NCBI GenBank assembly: GCA_016286665.1
Contig: JAEETX010000003.1
Span: 18,241 to 82,240 of the forward strand
DNA length: 64,000 nt
Direction: 5' to 3'
Origin: Oscillospiraceae bacterium
Lineage (GTDB): Bacteria > Bacillota > Clostridia > Oscillospirales > Oscillospiraceae
How positions within the stretch are numbered: position 1 is the first letter of the stretch; every line of letters begins with the position of its first letter. The notes under the pieces are model-generated. The model saw only the letters and a program-made list of their open reading frames with translations, made no database searches and had not been told where the DNA came from. The translations under genes and the position numbers were made by a program. Positions 60,906 to 64,000 of the stretch are shown here, piece after piece.

Positions 60906-62330
60906 TTACTCCTTTCCCGTCCAGCAGTAGGTGCAGACCTGGCTGGGGTCGATGCCGATGGCCTCCAGCAGCCCGTCCAGGGACTGATAGCCCAGAGAGT
61001 CGAAGCCCATCTTCTCGCAGATGGTCTTCAGCAGACATTTGCCCCGCTGGGTGCTGGCGTCGGCATATTCCTCGATGTGCTTGTCCCCCTCGTCTCCCTC
61101 CAGCTCCCGGATGGTCCGGCGGGCCAGGAGCTCGTCGTCGGAATACTCCCGGGAGAAGTTGAGGAATTTGCAGGTGTGCATGAGGGGCGGGCAGGCGGCG
61201 CGCATATGCACCTCCGCCGCACCGGATTCATAGAGGAAATCCACGGTCTCCCGCAGCTGGGTGCCCCGGACGATGGAGTCGTCCACGATGAGCAGCTTTT
61301 TCCCCTGGATCAGCTCCGGCACCGGGATCTGCTTCATCTTCGCCACCTGGCTGCGCACGTCCTGGCTGCTGGGCATGAAGGAGCGCGGCCAGGTGGGGGT
61401 GTATTTCACGAAGGGGCGGGCGAAGGGCTTTCCGCTGCGGTTGGCGTAGCCGATGGCGTGGGGCACGCCGGAATCCGGCATTCCCGCCACATAGTCCACC
61501 TTGGGCAGGTCCCCCCGGATGATCTCGTCCCGGGCCATGATCTCCCCGTTGCGGTAGCGCATGACCTCCACGTTGACTCCCTCGTAGTTGGAGTTGGGAT
61601 AGCCGTAGTAGGTCCAGAGGAAGGCGCAGATCTTCATATCCTTCCCGGCGGGGGAGATGGTCTCGACGCTCTGGCTCGTGATGCGAACGATCTCGCCGGG
61701 ACCCAGCTCATAGGCGTTCGTGTAGCCCAGCTTCTGATAGGCGAAGGACTCGAAGGAGACGCAGCGGCCGTCCTCGTCTTTGCCCACCAGCACGGGGATC
61801 CGCCCGCAGAGGTCCCTGGCGGCGATGATCTCGTCCGGCCCGGTCATGAGCAGGATGCTCATGCTTCCGTCGATCAGCTCCTGGGCGTTGCGGATGCCGT
61901 CGATCAGGTTTTCCTTCTGGTTGATGAGGGCGGCCACCATTTCCGAGGTGTTGACCTTGCCGGAGCTCATGGCCATGAACTGATGGCCGTGGTCGGAGAA
62001 ATACTTGGCGATCAGCTCCTCGGCATTGTTGATGATGCCCACGGTGGTGATGGCGTAGAGCCCCAGGTGGGAGCGGACCATGAGGGGCTGGGGGTCCGTG
62101 TCGCTGATGCAGCCGACGCCGCAGCAGCCGCTGAAGGAATGAAGGTCGTCTTCAAATTTGGTGCGGAAGGGGGTGTTGGCGATGGAATGGATCTGCCGCT
62201 TGCAGCCCGTTTCCCGGTTCCAGATCGCCATGCCGGCGTTCCGGGTGCCCAGGTGGCTGTGGTAGTCCGTCCCGAAGAACACATCCAGCACCACGTCGCG
62301 GTTCGAGACCGCCCCGAAGAAGCCCCCCAT
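60906..62330 (-). CDS. purF: Amidophosphoribosyltransferase-like protein lacking the N-terminal Cys
   Basis: 474 residues, PurF-related. The PRPP loop LLIVDDSIVRGTQLRETV and phosphoribosyltransferase core are intact, and the glutaminase-like Ntn domain is present (SHLGTRNAGMAIWN, GIINNAEELI). The N-terminus reads [12 protein letters not shown]. Canonical PurF begins with the nucleophile Cys (MCGVxG), here replaced by Gly, so glutamine cannot be hydrolysed in the usual way. It may use free ammonia or a partner glutaminase. Start overlaps the purC stop (TGATG). Confidence 0.85.
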   Translation of the reverse strand: MGGFFGAVSNRDVVLDVFFGTDYHSHLGTRNAGMAIWNRETGCKRQIHSIANTPFRTKFEDDLHSFSGCCGVGCISDTDPQPLMVRSHLGLYAITTVGIINNAEELIAKYFSDHGHQFMAMSSGKVNTSEMVAALINQKENLIDGIRNAQELIDGSMSILLMTGPDEIIAARDLCGRIPVLVGKDEDGRCVSFESFAYQKLGYTNAYELGPGEIVRITSQSVETISPAGKDMKICAFLWTYYGYPNSNYEGVNVEVMRYRNGEIMARDEIIRGDLPKVDYVAGMPDSGVPHAIGYANRSGKPFARPFVKYTPTWPRSFMPSSQDVRSQVAKMKQIPVPELIQGKKLLIVDDSIVRGTQLRETVDFLYESGAAEVHMRAACPPLMHTCKFLNFSREYSDDELLARRTIRELEGDEGDKHIEEYADASTQRGKCLLKTICEKMGFDSLGYQSLDGLLEAIGIDPSQVCTYCWTGKE

Positions 62331-63010
62331 CAGGCGAAGAAGAGCTCGGACAGGGTCATGGGATCGATATACTTGCCGTCCTTGTAGACCCGCATGTTGC
62401 CGGAGGCGATCTCGTCGATGAGCATCACCTTGCCCTCGGCGTCGTAGCCGTATTCGAACTTGATGTCGTAGAGGACGAGACCCTTTTCCTTCAGGTCGTC
62501 CGCCACGATCTGCGTGATCTTCTTGGTCATTTCCTTGATGTCCTCATACTGCTCCGCGGTCATGACGCCCAGGACGATGAGGCCGTCCTTGGTGACCAGG
62601 GGGTCGCCCTTGGCGTCGTCCTTGAAGGTGGTCTCCACATAGGCGGGCAGGTCCGCCCCTTCCTCGATATAGTCGCTGTAGCGGCGATAGAAGGAACCCA
62701 CGGCCTTGTGGCGGCAGATGACCTCCAGTCCCTTGCCGAAGACCTTGGCGGGCAGGACCTCCATGGTGGTCTCCTTCAGGTCGGCGCTGACATAGTGGGT
62801 GCGGATGCCGGCGGCGTTGATCTTCTCGAAGAAATAGATGCTCATGCGCAGGTTCACGTCGCCCACGCCCTCGATGGTGAGGCCCACCTCGTTCATGCCG
62901 GGGTCGAACACGCCGTCCTTGCCGGTGCAGTCGTCCTTGAATTTCAGCAGATAGTGCCCGTTGTCCAGGGCGTAAACGTTCTTGGTCTTTCCGGTGTAAA
63001 TGAGCTTCAT
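62330..63010 (-). CDS. purC: SAICAR synthetase
   Basis: 226 residues; joins CAIR and aspartate with [29 protein letters not shown] block and [11 protein letters not shown] then [14 protein letters not shown] are present. The last motif differs from the common DSDRFW form, as in some clostridial enzymes. Near-overlap with purF. Confidence 0.93.
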   Translation of the reverse strand: MKLIYTGKTKNVYALDNGHYLLKFKDDCTGKDGVFDPGMNEVGLTIEGVGDVNLRMSIYFFEKINAAGIRTHYVSADLKETTMEVLPAKVFGKGLEVICRHKAVGSFYRRYSDYIEEGADLPAYVETTFKDDAKGDPLVTKDGLIVLGVMTAEQYEDIKEMTKKITQIVADDLKEKGLVLYDIKFEYGYDAEGKVMLIDEIASGNMRVYKDGKYIDPMTLSELFFA

Positions 63011-63023
63011 GGTCGTTTCCTCC

Positions 63024-63509
63024 TTATATCTCGTTCATGACTTTTTCGTCTTTTTTCAGGATGTCCGAAGCGTTTTCGGCCCGCTGGGCGGCCAGCTTTT
63101 CCGCCAGAGAAGCATCGCTGACGGCCAGAATCTGCACGGCCAGGAAGGCGGCGTTTTTCGCCCCGTCCACCGCCACCGTGGCCACGGGGATGCCGGAGGG
63201 CATCTGCACGGTGCTCAGCAGGGCGTCCAGCCCGTTCATGGCGGAGGCGATGGGGATGCCGATGACGGGGAGCGTGGTGGCAGCGGCCATGGCCCCGGCC
63301 AGGTGGGCCGCCATGCCCGCCGCGGCGATGATGACCCCGAAATCGTTGGCCCTGGCGTTCAGGGCGAAGGCTCTGGCCTCCTCCGGGGTGCGGTGGGCGG
63401 AATAGACGTGGGCCTCGAAGGGGACGCCGAACTGCCTGAGGACGTCGGCTGCCTTCTTCACCACCGGCAGGTCGCTGGTGCTGCCCATAATGATCGCTAC
63501 TTTCTTCAC
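63024..63509 (-). CDS. purE: N5-CAIR mutase
   Basis: 161 residues. [37 protein letters not shown] and [25 protein letters not shown] are class I PurE motifs. I prefer GTG at 63509, which gives the family-like start (V/M)KKVAIIMGS; the ATG at 63521 directly touches the AAAGGAGG site. No purK is present here. First gene of the operon behind a riboswitch. Confidence 0.93.
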   Translation of the reverse strand: MKKVAIIMGSTSDLPVVKKAADVLRQFGVPFEAHVYSAHRTPEEARAFALNARANDFGVIIAAAGMAAHLAGAMAAATTLPVIGIPIASAMNGLDALLSTVQMPSGIPVATVAVDGAKNAAFLAVQILAVSDASLAEKLAAQRAENASDILKKDEKVMNEI

Positions 63510-63535
63510 TGGGTGTTCCATCCTCCTTTTGTGCC

Positions 63536-63657
63536 TTTCAAAAAGAAAAATGGGCGCACTTATCTATGGGAAAGAAAAGTGCGCCCAGACGGTCGGCTTT
63601 GTTTGCGAGGCTGCCCCGTTCCCCTGTGGTGCTCCACAATGATCCGTCAGTTACGGG
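63536..63657 (-). promoter_or_regulatory. ZTP riboswitch with intrinsic terminator ahead of purE
   Basis: On the minus strand an aptamer (about 63657-63580) has GTAACTGACG, the stem TGTGG/CCACA followed by GGGGAACG, and the conserved 3' end GCCGACCGTCTGGGCGC, the pattern of ZTP/ZMP (pfl) riboswitches. The last part also forms the 5' arm of a terminator (63577-63587 with 63551-63561, then TTTTTCTTTTT). ZMP binding would block the terminator and turn on purine genes when 10-formyl-THF is short. Confidence 0.85.
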
Positions 63658-63694
63658 TGCCTTTTGAATTGTGAATCTCGTCGGACGCAGCGAA

Positions 63695-63858
63695 AAGGCA
63701 GCGACGCACGGTCCTGGTGCGCAGAATGCGCAGTCAGAATTTTCGTCAGATCGGCTGAAAACCGCAGGAAATACTTTGTGTATTGCCGAGGATTTTCGGG
63801 CGATATGGTGGAAATCATGCAAGCAGGATGCGTGGCGAGGATCATGCGGCGATGCCTT
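63695..63858. mobile_element. Diverged MITE-like element, copy 3 (reverse orientation)
   Basis: Reverse-complement relative of copies 1 and 2: shared blocks include CTGACGAAAATTCTGACTGC and CTTGCATGAT-type segments. Its ends AAGGCA/TGCCTT still match but the inverted repeats have decayed. It lies just upstream of the ZTP riboswitch. Confidence 0.7.
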
Positions 63859-63873
63859 ATTTGGCGGTGTGCC

Positions 63874-64000
63874 TTATTTGATGACGGCACTGGTGTCCTT
63901 CTGGATGACGTCGTGGGCGCCGCCCTCCACGATGCTGGTGGCGGATACCAGGGTGAGCACGGCCTTCTCCTGGAGTTCGGGGATGGAGAGGGCGCCGCAG
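63874..64000 (-). CDS. IMP dehydrogenase-like protein, C-terminal end (partial)
   Basis: The last 41 residues of a minus-strand gene running off the window: CGALSIPELQEKAVLTLVSA, then STSIVEGGAHDVI-type block (here TSIVEGGAHDV) and a TAA at 63874. It matches the C-terminus of a clostridial IMP dehydrogenase-like protein as I remember it. If so, the XMP/GMP branch lies directly upstream of the IMP operon. Confidence 0.6.
   Translation of the reverse strand, partial: CGALSIPELQEKAVLTLVSATSIVEGGAHDVIQKDTSAVIK

Overview
The window looks like chromosome from a high-GC, spore-forming anaerobic Clostridium-class bacterium, probably of the Oscillospiraceae type. The indicators are a SpoVB-like flippase and a SleB-like cortex hydrolase, several SLH-domain surface proteins, a standalone AICAR transformylase paired with an archaeal-type IMP cyclohydrolase, ferredoxin-like and Fe-S redox proteins, and near-consensus sigma-A promoters (TTGACA-17-TATAAT) with strong GGAGG ribosome sites. 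The lineage is inference. No phage, plasmid, rRNA or CRISPR locus is visible.

Layout, 0-21.7 kb: SpoVB-like flippase (-); a two-permease sugar ABC unit with no binding protein (+); serine acetyltransferase and GNAT (-); a two-domain enoate-reductase-like flavoenzyme (+); HU; a DUF2148 ferredoxin-like protein; a YegP-like protein; a membrane-anchored XRE regulator; a three-gene redox/CoA-ligase operon of the DVU_1553/1557/1558 type; a TrpR-like YerC protein whose -10 box lies inside a palindrome; a Liv-type ABC importer operon ending in a bicupin and preceded by a GntR/UTRA regulator; and GAPDH followed by a structured RNA.

21.8-36 kb: an operon of an XRE/TPR regulator and two different MutS-like ATPases lacking mismatch-recognition domains; metA under an apparent methionine/cysteine-rich leader-peptide attenuator; a DUF3810 putative metalloprotease; SleB; aldo-keto reductase; a divergent SLOG/WYL pair with overlapping promoters and an apparently leaderless SLOG mRNA; a divergent hydroxyacid dehydrogenase/SDR pair sharing one palindromic -35 box; an exported papain-like protein; a 161-bp inverted-repeat element; and a cupin.

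36-52 kb is a surface-protein region. Two paralogous SLH/papain-like proteins share promoter and N-terminal half but carry different C-termini (GLUG repeats versus five Ig-like repeats). A cupin 3' fragment between them shows that a cupin-SLH unit was duplicated. Then come ThpR, tRNA-Cys, a possible structured RNA, an SPFH/SdpI/ribbon-helix-helix operon with a palindromic operator, and two more large SLH proteins separated by a second copy of the 161-bp element.

52-64 kb is a purine operon read on the minus strand: (guaB-like 3' end) - ZTP riboswitch with terminator - purE-purC-purF-purM-purN-purO-purV(AICARFT)-DUF6440-purD-purL. It covers nearly the whole path to IMP, with PurH replaced by two separate enzymes and with a PurF that lacks the usual N-terminal nucleophile cysteine. 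The best candidates for undescribed biology are the Met/Cys leader attenuator at metA, the regulator/twin-MutS-like operon, the DVU-type redox operon and the Cys-less PurF.
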